Shown here piece by piece: positions 1-5,276 of a stretch of DNA of 8,098 nt. Position 1 is the first letter of the stretch. Every line of letters starts with the position of its first letter. The notes beneath the pieces were generated by a model. The model was not told the origin of the DNA, made no database searches, and saw only the letters and a program-made list of their open reading frames with translations. A program made the position numbers and the translations under genes. Location of the stretch: positions 1 to 8,098 of the forward strand of contig WAJY01000285.1 of assembly GCA_015523645.1 (NCBI GenBank), in the 5' to 3' direction. The DNA is from Geoglobus sp. (lineage in GTDB: Archaea > Halobacteriota > Archaeoglobi > Archaeoglobales > Archaeoglobaceae).

Positions 1-2
1 AA

Positions 3-191
3 GAGCACATCTCTGGAAATGAGTTGAGAAAAATTGAGGATAGATTATCCAAATTCAAATGCAGGAAGATTATCGTCGTGCCATCAGAGGATTCGATGAG
101 CAGATCACCGAAATTTGCTCAGGTTCTAACTCCTGATGAACTCATTAATCTTTCAAAAGAATCTCTCGAATCTATCTCCTCAGGACATTAA
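3..191 (+). CDS. C-terminal tail of an unrecognised protein (5' end outside window)
   Basis: An open frame enters from the left edge in frame 3 and ends at the TAA at 189-191, giving 62 visible residues. I do not recognise the family. What can be seen is a soluble, charged segment with an amphipathic stretch (NELRKIEDRLSKF), then a probable buried beta strand (KIIVVPSED), then a Ser/Lys-rich loop (SMSRSPKFAQ) and a final helix-like segment starting at LTPDELINL. This order suits the end of an alpha/beta domain. The composition (Lys, Ile, AGA Arg) resembles the neighbouring genes, and the frame ends 38 bases before the ribosomal protein gene, whose own promoter lies in that gap. That it is a real gene is inferred from the open frame running from the edge and the tight packing; function is unknown. 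Confidence 0.55.
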   Translation, partial: EHISGNELRKIEDRLSKFKCRKIIVVPSEDSMSRSPKFAQVLTPDELINLSKESLESISSGH

Positions 192-194
192 GGT

Positions 195-208
195 TAAAAC
201 TTAAATAC
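195..208 (+). promoter_or_regulatory. Putative BRE/TATA promoter of the L10e gene
   Basis: The stretch taaaacttaaatac fits the archaeal purine-rich BRE followed by a TATA element. The TATA centre (about 204) is about 26 bases before the ATG at 230, so transcription should begin at or next to the start codon. The bases in between are pyrimidine-rich and have no GGAGG-like ribosome binding site, which points to a leaderless mRNA. Confidence 0.55.
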
Positions 209-229
209 TCTACCCTCTCCCTCAACCCT

Positions 230-754
230 ATGGCAAGAAGACCGGCAAAGATGTGGAGAAGACTTGAAAGACCCTACACCAGAAGGGAGTACATTGATGG
301 TGTTCCAGGAATAAGGCTGAGACAGTTTGAAATGGGTAACAAGAAGGCTGAATTTCCCGTCATGCTCACCCTTGTTGCAAAAGAGGCTGTTCAGGTCAGA
401 GATACAGCTTTGGAAGCAGCAAGAATTGCCGCAAACAAGTACATTGCAAGGAGAGCAGGATCGAGCAACTACTTCTTGAAGGTGAGAATTTATCCCCATC
501 ACATACTCAGAGAGCATAGAATGGCTGTTGGAGCTGGAGCAGACAGAATTTCTCAGGGAATGAGAATGGCTTTTGGAAAGCCTGTTGGACTTGCAGCAAG
601 GATTAAACCAGGAACGAAGATTATGAGCATATGGACAAAACCTGAGCACTTTGAGGTTGCAAAAGAAGCTTTGAAGAGAGCTGGACAGAAGATACCTACA
701 CCTGTGAGTGTTGTTGTTGAGAAGGGTAGGGAATTACTTAAAGGGAAGGTCTGA
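230..754 (+). CDS. rpl10e: Large-subunit ribosomal protein L10e (uL16 family)
   Basis: Component of the 50S subunit that sits near the A-site tRNA elbow and the peptidyl-transferase region; it is the archaeal/eukaryotic counterpart of bacterial L16. The 174-residue product has the family's usual length. The N-terminus (MARRPAKMWRRLERPYTRREY followed by DGVPGIR) is characteristic, as are the basic RRAGSSNYFLKVRIYPHHILREH segment around residues 74-97 read in two parts, and the glycine-rich DRISQGMRMAFGKPVG near 105-120. The ATG at 230 is the natural start: the conserved N-terminus begins there and a TATA box lies 26 bases upstream. No Shine-Dalgarno motif is present. The gene's last 17 bases overlap the end of the convergent ribB gene. 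Nothing in the protein looks damaged. Confidence 0.97.
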   Translation: MARRPAKMWRRLERPYTRREYIDGVPGIRLRQFEMGNKKAEFPVMLTLVAKEAVQVRDTALEAARIAANKYIARRAGSSNYFLKVRIYPHHILREHRMAVGAGADRISQGMRMAFGKPVGLAARIKPGTKIMSIWTKPEHFEVAKEALKRAGQKIPTPVSVVVEKGRELLKGKV

Positions 755-1427
755 CTTTTTTGTAGTATTCCACAACCTCCTTTCCCTCCACAAATGGTAT
801 GTCATGTTCTTGAGCATATCTAAGGGCATCTTTTTTTGATAGAGCTTTTCCAGTTTTGTCATCAAGCATCTCGCAAATTGCAACAGCCGGAGTTATTTCT
901 GCAAGCTCAGCTATGGCAATACTGAGCTCCGTCTGTCCAACCCTCTCATAGATAAGATTTTTTGATGCTTTGAGGATTGCTACATGCCCGGGACTTCTGA
1001 AATTCTTGCCAAACTCGTAACTCTTTCCATCCAAAACCAGTTTCACCGCCTCACCGATCTTTCTTATCGTTAAACTTCTATCATTATCGGTAACACCTGT
1101 GTACGTGTCTCTGTGATTTACCCAAAGGCTGAAGGAGGATCTTGAATCATACCTTATGTCAAAGTAACTTAATTCTCTCAAGGCTGAGTATCTTTTTGCT
1201 GAAAACTCTAGCAGGTCATGCATGTAGGGCAAACCCAGTTTTTCTGCAGCCTCAAATGGAATTGAAACGCAGATCAAACCGCCACCATCTTGCCTCATCA
1301 TCGCTATGCTTTCAGCCTTAACGTTTAAAGCCGGTATTGCTATGTCCGTTTCTCCTTCTCTGTAGTCGAAATCGTAGATCAAAACAGGCTTTCCTTTTCT
1401 GAAGGCTTTTATTGCATCCTCTATCAT
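738..1427 (-). CDS. ribB: 3,4-dihydroxy-2-butanone-4-phosphate synthase (RibB)
   Basis: Converts ribulose 5-phosphate to 3,4-dihydroxy-2-butanone 4-phosphate plus formate, the four-carbon precursor of the riboflavin xylene ring; a cytosolic, Mg-dependent enzyme. The 229-residue product is a stand-alone archaeal-length RibB with no GTP cyclohydrolase II domain. Family motifs appear in order: the acidic loop DFDYREGETDI (residues 19-29, E25/E27/D29), RQDGGGLICV (45-54), TGVTDNDRSLTI (110-121), FRSPGHVAIL (143-152, H148), and VGQTELSIAIAEL (163-175) followed by CEMLDD (E186). Odd: at residue 165 the usual GHTE motif reads GQTE, where His is known as a metal ligand in characterised enzymes. The ATG overlaps the stop of the upstream kinase/regulator gene as ATGA and has a strong GAGGTG site 5 bases before it, so it is second in an operon and translationally coupled. 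Its 3' end overlaps the L10e gene. Confidence 0.95.
   Translation of the reverse strand: MIEDAIKAFRKGKPVLIYDFDYREGETDIAIPALNVKAESIAMMRQDGGGLICVSIPFEAAEKLGLPYMHDLLEFSAKRYSALRELSYFDIRYDSRSSFSLWVNHRDTYTGVTDNDRSLTIRKIGEAVKLVLDGKSYEFGKNFRSPGHVAILKASKNLIYERVGQTELSIAIAELAEITPAVAICEMLDDKTGKALSKKDALRYAQEHDIPFVEGKEVVEYYKKVRPSL
756..761 (+). terminator. Possible U-run terminator after L10e, inside ribB
   Basis: A run of six T lies one base after the L10e stop codon. Archaeal RNA polymerase can terminate at short U-runs without a hairpin. The run falls within the antisense ribB coding sequence, where it encodes the two lysines of YYKKVRPSL, so the terminator would be embedded in the neighbouring gene. 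This is an inference from position only. Confidence 0.3.
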
Positions 1428-2071
1428 AAAAACACCTCAACCTCTACCTCATCACCATCCTTAAGTCCAAGTTTCTCTCTCAGATTTACCGGTGCTATCA
1501 CCTCTATTATTTCCTTGTTGTAGTGAGTTCTTTGGGGAAATATCAAAGCTCCTTCAACTCCGTCTATTCTGCATTTAAACGCCTTCACATCACCGAAGGT
1601 TCTGTCTGCTGTTTTGAAGCCCTCAATGAGTATTCCCTCCTCCTCATCAAGTACCCTTCTGAAGTACATCTGCTCCTTTGAAATTTTTATGTTTAGAGTT
1701 CCTAGAAAAGGTGAAAATCCCAGCTTTTCAACAAACTGTTTTTTGTAACCTTCAAGTCCCACATAATACTTGCCTTCACCTACACCGCTTACAATCTTTC
1801 CCTTTATGCAAACTTTTTCAACTCCTTCAAAAATTCTTTTTAAGTCCAAATATTCCTTGTAAAGTATCTTTTTTCCCTTTTCTGTTATCACTATGAACTG
1901 TCCGTCTTTGTTGATTGTTCTCTCAATAAGTCCATTATCTTCAAGCTCTTTTAGCTTTCTAGCAGCAGTTTGCAGACTTTGCTCTATCTTATCTGCAAAT
2001 TCTTTTGAGCTTATTTTGATTACCTTTCTTGTGGCATTCATCAAAGCGAGTTTTTTGAGAGCTTCTATCAT
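1424..2071 (-). CDS. ribK: Winged-helix regulator fused to CTP-dependent riboflavin kinase (RbkR type)
   Basis: Makes FMN from riboflavin with CTP as phosphate donor (archaeal RibK) and, through its N-terminal domain, is expected to act as a transcription regulator of riboflavin genes, as described for archaeal RbkR proteins. With the start at 2071 the product has 215 residues. Residues 1-75 form a winged helix-turn-helix (ISSKEFADKIEQSLQTAARK with LEDNGLIERTI, then a wing strand QFIVITEKGKKIL). Residues 85-215 carry the kinase motifs GKIVSGVGEGKYYVGL (91-106), LGFSPFLGTLNIKI (117-130) and RTHYNKEIIEVIAP (181-194), ending in the barrel strand GDEVEVEVFL. The frame stays open for 25 more codons upstream (to 2146), but those would cross the TATA box and run into the HDAC-like gene; the TATA box about 28 bases ahead of 2071 supports the shorter form. 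The gene leads the operon with ribB. A palindrome just upstream suggests autoregulation. Confidence 0.93.
   Translation of the reverse strand: MIEALKKLALMNATRKVIKISSKEFADKIEQSLQTAARKLKELEDNGLIERTINKDGQFIVITEKGKKILYKEYLDLKRIFEGVEKVCIKGKIVSGVGEGKYYVGLEGYKKQFVEKLGFSPFLGTLNIKISKEQMYFRRVLDEEEGILIEGFKTADRTFGDVKAFKCRIDGVEGALIFPQRTHYNKEIIEVIAPVNLREKLGLKDGDEVEVEVFL
1433..1438 (-). promoter_or_regulatory. Shine-Dalgarno site of ribB within the kinase gene
   Basis: Read on the minus strand, GAGGTG lies 5 bases before the ribB ATG and matches the archaeal anti-Shine-Dalgarno sequence. It is the last of three consecutive GAGGTN units (1433-1450) that also encode the C-terminal EVEVEV of the upstream protein. 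It confirms the ATG at 1427 as the ribB start. Confidence 0.7.
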
Positions 2072-2082
2072 CTTCTCAAAAA

Positions 2083-2096
2083 TGAGAAGCTTCTCA
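2083..2096. promoter_or_regulatory. 14-base perfect palindrome, candidate RbkR operator
   Basis: TGAGAAGCTTCTCA is its own reverse complement. It sits between the TATA box and the start codon of the regulator/kinase gene, touching the TATA box at one edge. A further CTTCTCA copy at 2072-2078 makes three alternating 7-base half-sites (2072-2078, 2083-2089, 2090-2096). A homodimeric winged-helix protein bound here would block the polymerase. Operator function is inferred from symmetry and position. Confidence 0.5.
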
Positions 2097-2104
2097 ATAT
2101 AAAG
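2095..2104 (-). promoter_or_regulatory. TATA box of the ribK-ribB operon
   Basis: On the minus strand this reads CTTTATATTG. Its centre is about 28 bases before the ATG at 2071, which predicts a start of transcription within a few bases of the start codon and so a nearly leaderless mRNA. No good Shine-Dalgarno motif precedes the ATG. Confidence 0.55.
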
Positions 2105-2135
2105 ATATTGGTTGAAGGTTAAGAAGCAAGAAAGA

Positions 2136-2879
2136 TTACAAGCCAAATAGTTTCAAGATCTCCTCAAAAACATCTTCTCTCGATCCTGAAGAGAAGAGAA
2201 CTATTTTTTTACATCTCAATTCCATGAACTTTTCTATCATCTGCTTGAATCTCTCTCCATTGAGCTTTAACCCCGAATACTCCCTCTCATGAAGGTCTTG
2301 CCCGAGATACCAAACCAGAATGTCTGGATTATAGCTTTCTATTATCTCTACAACCCTGCCAAATCTTTCAACATATCTTTCCGCATCTTCAGTCCTCGCA
2401 ACTCCGCATCTCATCTCCCTTATTTCCTTGCATCTCTCCTCTCCCGATATGCAGAAAAATTTTGCACTACACATTCTGTAGGTGTCGCTGTGATGGGCAT
2501 CTGTTTCAAGAACAACGATTTTCTCAAAGCCCTTTTCCTTGAGTCTTTCAAGCAGTATTGCTAGATCGTTGAAAAGACTGTAACCTCCCCATTTATTTCT
2601 CTCAGCATGGTGACCAGTTCCTGACGTTGGAACCACAACAACATCACTCCCCTCCACTTCATCTGCCGCAGTTATCACACACCTTATCGACTCGTAAGCA
2701 GAACTGAAAAATGGGAGTTTCTTAACACTTTCAAAGTATTCTTTTGTGTGAAATTTTAGTATGTATTCATCAATGTTGATGTCTGAGGGAGATTTGCATT
2801 CCCGAATATATCCGAGTCTTTTTGATGTTCCCAGCCAAGAATTGCCCAATTCTTTATTATAAATTATGGCAATTCCCAT
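2136..2879 (-). CDS. Short divergent histone-deacetylase-fold (HDAC/AcuC-like) protein
   Basis: Probable zinc-dependent amidohydrolase of the arginase/deacetylase fold, cytosolic; the substrate is unknown. From the ATG at 2879 it has 247 residues, shorter than the 300-375 usual in the family. Recognisable landmarks in order: ILKFHTKEYFESV (40-52), the active-site histidine pair in SGTGHHA (H90, H91), WGGYSLFNDLAI (97-108, matching the family's GFCLFNN region), the zinc-binding ETDAHHSD (D127, H129) and GQDLH (D195). Odd: the family's late GGGY/EGGY loop with its transition-state tyrosine seems replaced by FSSGSRED (229-236), so activity may be altered or the enzyme specialised. The open frame extends 22 codons further upstream, but the HDAC-like beta strand GIAIIYN starts right after the chosen Met and a TATA box lies 25 bases ahead. 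It lies upstream of the riboflavin operon on the same strand, 64 bases away, with that operon having its own promoter. Confidence 0.75.
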   Translation of the reverse strand: MGIAIIYNKELGNSWLGTSKRLGYIRECKSPSDINIDEYILKFHTKEYFESVKKLPFFSSAYESIRCVITAADEVEGSDVVVVPTSGTGHHAERNKWGGYSLFNDLAILLERLKEKGFEKIVVLETDAHHSDTYRMCSAKFFCISGEERCKEIREMRCGVARTEDAERYVERFGRVVEIIESYNPDILVWYLGQDLHEREYSGLKLNGERFKQMIEKFMELRCKKIVLFSSGSREDVFEEILKLFGL

Positions 2880-2899
2880 GTGAATACTGTTAGGGAAAA

Positions 2900-2912
2900 T
2901 TAATAAATATTT
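2900..2912. promoter_or_regulatory. Shared divergent TATA region between HDAC-like and RACo genes
   Basis: The A/T-rich block ttaataaatattt lies about midway between two divergent ATG codons (2879 on minus, 2932 on plus). TATA-like hexamers can be read on each strand (TTTATTA on minus, AATAAATA on plus), each about 25 bases from its gene's start. Neither gene has a Shine-Dalgarno motif, so both mRNAs are probably leaderless. Confidence 0.5.
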
Positions 2913-2931
2913 TTTGCAGAGCCTTTCAGTG

Positions 2932-4713
2932 ATGGTAAACGTCATTTTCCTTCCTTCAGGTAAAAGAGGTGAGGTTGAAGAGGGAAAAACAATTCTTGAG
3001 ATTGCTCAGGACATTGGAGAGGGTATAAGAAGTCTTTGCGGTGGAAAGGGAAGTTGCGGAAAGTGCAAGGTGATTGTAAGAAAAGGTAGCTATGAAATAA
3101 ACCCTGAACCACATGAAAAATTTGTATCGAGAAAGGAGAGGGATGAAGGAGTCGTTCTGGCTTGTCAGACTTACCTGAAAGGAGATGCTGAGGTATTCAT
3201 ACCCCCTGAGACGAGACTTGAGAAACAGCAGATACTCAAAGATTTTATTGTTTCAGGAAAAGAACTTCAGCCAGTAATCAGAAAGGAGTTTTACAGGGAT
3301 GCTTTTTTGCCAGAATTGATCTCGCAAAAAGGATACAGGCTTGGATGTGAGCCTGAGGTTGAAGAGGGAGACCTAACCTTAGTTTTGAGGGACAATGAAA
3401 TCATGTGCGTGGAGGAGGGAGACACTAGAGATGAGTTCTACGGACTTGCAATTGATATAGGGACGACAACTCTTGTGACTGCCTTGGTTGATATGAACAG
3501 CGGGAGTGTTGTTAACATCGCCTCTGACTACAATGGTCAGATCATATACGGAGAAGAGGTTCTCTCAAGGGTTGAGTTTGTTTTTGGGAGAAAGGATGGA
3601 ATGGAGCTTCTGCAAAAAGCTGTTGTTGATTCGATAAATAAGCTGATAGAAAGATTACTTGAAGGTTACTCCTCCCCTGATAGAATTTACGATGTTGTCT
3701 GTGCAGGAAACACTCTCATGACTCACTTCTTTTTGAAAAAGGATATAAACTATCTTTTCAGGTCTTCAAAGGTTCAGATAGAGAAAAAAGGATATTATGC
3801 GTATGCCAAAGACCTAGGGTTGAAGGTGAACCAGAATGCGATGGTTTTTGCCCTACCACCTGTTGGAAGGTATGTTGGTGGAGACATAGTCGGAGATGTA
3901 CTTGCAAGTGGAGTTGTTGACACTCCAAGGCTCTCATTGATGGTCGATCTTGGGACAAACGGAGAGATAGTTCTTGGAAGTGAGGGATGGGCAATCTCTA
4001 CAAGTGTTGCAAGCGGTCCAGCATTTGAGGGTTATGAGATAAAGCATGGAAGCAGGGCTGTTGAAGGGGCAATAGATCATGTAGAGATAGCAAATGGAGA
4101 GGTTAGATACACGGTAATTGGAGACAAAAAACCGAGAAGTATATGTGGTAGTGGACTGATAGACCTGCTTGCCGAGCTGTTCAAAAATGGGATAGTTGAC
4201 TTTCAGGGAAACCTTGACAGAAAGCACCCAAGGGTTAGGAAGGGCGAGGGTGATTATGAATTTGTGGTTGTGGATGGAGAGGAGACAGAGACAGGAAAGG
4301 ACATAGTTTTCACCCAGACTGACATAGACACGCTTGTGAAGTCAAAGGCAGCTGTTTGTGCTGGAATAGCTGTTCTGATTAAAAAGGCAGGTTTAACTCC
4401 AGCAGATATTGAGAGGTTTTACATAGCAGGAGGCTTTGGATACTACATAAATTTTGAGAATGCAGTTACCATTGGTCTTTTTCCCGAACTTCCAAATGCT
4501 GAGGTGGTTCAGATGGGCAATGGTGCGCTTGCAGGTGCTTATCTTGCCTTGACATCAAAAAGGAAAAGGGAGCTCGCGGAGACAATGGCAAGGCTCATGA
4601 CCTACTTTGATCTGAGTGTGGATGCTGATTTTATGGAGGAATACAATGCAGCTCTCGCATTGCCTGGGAGGTATGAGCTGTTTCCAACCATCTATCCAAA
4701 ATACATTTCCTGA
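2932..4713 (+). CDS. RACo-type reductive activator of corrinoid proteins (2Fe-2S + ASKHA domains)
   Basis: Likely uses ATP to drive reduction of an inactive Co(II) corrinoid protein back to Co(I), with the electron supplied through its own iron-sulfur cluster; cytosolic. The 593-residue product starts with a plant-type 2Fe-2S ferredoxin domain: CGGKGSCGKC and LACQT give C36, C42, C45 and C78. A linker region follows (about 95-168), then an ASKHA-type domain typical of DUF4445 proteins: YGLAIDIGTTTLVTALVD (170-187), CAGNTLMTHFF (257-267), a second phosphate-loop segment MVDLGTNGEIVLG (337-349), SGPAFEG (361-367), ICGSGLIDLLAEL (405-417) and FYIAGGFG (496-503). Length and domain order match RACo. 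The ATG at 2932 is preferred to the in-frame TTG at 2914, which would lie next to the TATA box. No corrinoid protein or methyltransferase is nearby, so the partner is unknown; O-demethylation (MtoD-like) or CO dehydrogenase/acetyl-CoA synthase corrinoid proteins are candidates. Confidence 0.9.
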   Translation: MVNVIFLPSGKRGEVEEGKTILEIAQDIGEGIRSLCGGKGSCGKCKVIVRKGSYEINPEPHEKFVSRKERDEGVVLACQTYLKGDAEVFIPPETRLEKQQILKDFIVSGKELQPVIRKEFYRDAFLPELISQKGYRLGCEPEVEEGDLTLVLRDNEIMCVEEGDTRDEFYGLAIDIGTTTLVTALVDMNSGSVVNIASDYNGQIIYGEEVLSRVEFVFGRKDGMELLQKAVVDSINKLIERLLEGYSSPDRIYDVVCAGNTLMTHFFLKKDINYLFRSSKVQIEKKGYYAYAKDLGLKVNQNAMVFALPPVGRYVGGDIVGDVLASGVVDTPRLSLMVDLGTNGEIVLGSEGWAISTSVASGPAFEGYEIKHGSRAVEGAIDHVEIANGEVRYTVIGDKKPRSICGSGLIDLLAELFKNGIVDFQGNLDRKHPRVRKGEGDYEFVVVDGEETETGKDIVFTQTDIDTLVKSKAAVCAGIAVLIKKAGLTPADIERFYIAGGFGYYINFENAVTIGLFPELPNAEVVQMGNGALAGAYLALTSKRKRELAETMARLMTYFDLSVDADFMEEYNAALALPGRYELFPTIYPKYIS

Positions 4714-4736
4714 AAAATTTGTGGATTGACCAATCC
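4714..4736 (-). terminator. Possible terminator hairpin between convergent genes
   Basis: GGATTG (4723-4728) and CAATCC (4731-4736) form a short 5-6 bp stem. Read on the minus strand, the hairpin is followed by AAATTTTT (4713-4720 region), as in an intrinsic terminator, just after the TAG stop of the membrane protein gene. The stem is short, so confidence is low. Confidence 0.35.
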
Positions 4737-5179
4737 TATTCTTGATCACCTCTTTTCTCAAATAGGATTTTTGATGCATAAACAGCATCGCTCAGCAGAT
4801 GTGAGGTCAGTCCCAAAACAATAGGTGTAAAATAGGAATTGAGGAGATAGAAGGAGAGTATTGAGATTGCCGCTGAGAAAGTCAAATGAGTTTTAAATCC
4901 TGTTTTTACAAAACCTTTTTCAATCATATCTTTTTCGAGCATTTCGTATTCTCTGTAAATTCTCAATGGTCTTCTGAAAGGTTTCAAATTCTTTTCCTTA
5001 TTGTATCTAAAAAGTAGAATAAAATAGAGATCGAGATCGATAAGAGATGAAAATAGTCCTGCAATCAATGCATAGAGAAGTAATTTGGGTTGCGAGCTTC
5101 CAGGGAAAAGAGAAATTTCAACAAGGTATGTAAAGAGAGCTCCGATCAAAAAATGCCTGTGGAGGAGCATTTTATTCAT
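4736..5179 (-). CDS. Small multi-pass membrane protein, YdjM/DUF457-like (putative metal-dependent hydrolase)
   Basis: An integral membrane protein of 147 residues. Hydrophobic segments lie near 10-26, 33-57, 97-115 and 117-135, with a basic cytosol-type loop (58-96, rich in Arg/Lys/Glu) in the middle. Polar residues inside or at the ends of these segments recall the YdjM/DUF457 group of putative membrane metal hydrolases: HRH (7-9), SLIDLDL (45-51, D48/D50), TH (97-98) and GLTSHLLSD (123-131, H127/D131). The match is by pattern only, and no function has been firmly shown for that group. A second in-frame ATG at 5170 gives a 144-residue form; a TATA-like ACTTAAAT (minus strand, about 5191-5198) is better spaced for that start. 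It is convergent with the RACo gene and divergent from argC, so probably a single-gene unit. That it is a real gene is well supported by the coherent membrane pattern and tight fit between neighbours. Confidence 0.7.
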   Translation of the reverse strand: MNKMLLHRHFLIGALFTYLVEISLFPGSSQPKLLLYALIAGLFSSLIDLDLYFILLFRYNKEKNLKPFRRPLRIYREYEMLEKDMIEKGFVKTGFKTHLTFSAAISILSFYLLNSYFTPIVLGLTSHLLSDAVYASKILFEKRGDQE

Positions 5180-5232
5180 CCAACCTTTCGATTTAAGTAA
5201 TTATCTCTGAAAATTAAGGGCTTTATTGGGAA

Positions 5233-5242
5233 AGTTTATTAC
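5233..5242 (+). promoter_or_regulatory. Possible TATA element of argC
   Basis: AGTTTATTAC is centred near 5238; a start of transcription about 25 bases on (near 5263) would leave a short leader just long enough to include the GAGGTG ribosome site at 5265. Other A/T-rich candidates exist in the 97-base gap, so the exact element is uncertain. Confidence 0.35.
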
Positions 5243-5264
5243 ATTTTGCTGGCTGAATTTTATC

Positions 5265-5270
5265 GAGGTG
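5265..5270 (+). promoter_or_regulatory. Shine-Dalgarno site that sets the argC TTG start
   Basis: GAGGTG matches the archaeal anti-Shine-Dalgarno sequence and lies 6 bases before the TTG at 5277. The conserved Rossmann strand (KVGIIGGTGYTG) begins two codons later, so this site decides for the TTG over the TTG at 5226 far upstream. Confidence 0.65.
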
Positions 5271-5276
5271 GTGGTT

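Noticed and set aside
194..649. A 151-residue minus-strand open frame over the L10e gene
   Set aside because: It is antisense to an unmistakable ribosomal protein, has a low-complexity Ser/Cys/His-rich translation and no family features; it is a shadow.
2072..2146. The 25-codon upstream extension of the kinase/regulator gene
   Set aside because: It would place the TATA box and palindrome inside the coding region and overlap the end of the HDAC-like gene; its sequence has no family content.
2880..2945. The 22-codon upstream extension of the HDAC-like gene
   Set aside because: It crosses the shared promoter and overlaps the RACo start; the family's first beta strand begins right after the Met at 2879.
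3758..4227. Two minus-strand open frames inside the RACo gene
   Set aside because: They lie antisense to strongly conserved ASKHA motifs and translate to His/Leu/Ser-rich sequence without any recognisable domain.
5226..5276. The 17-codon upstream extension of argC from a TTG
   Set aside because: It contains the probable promoter and the ribosome binding site and has no conserved residues; the TTG at 5277 has a well-placed GAGGTG.
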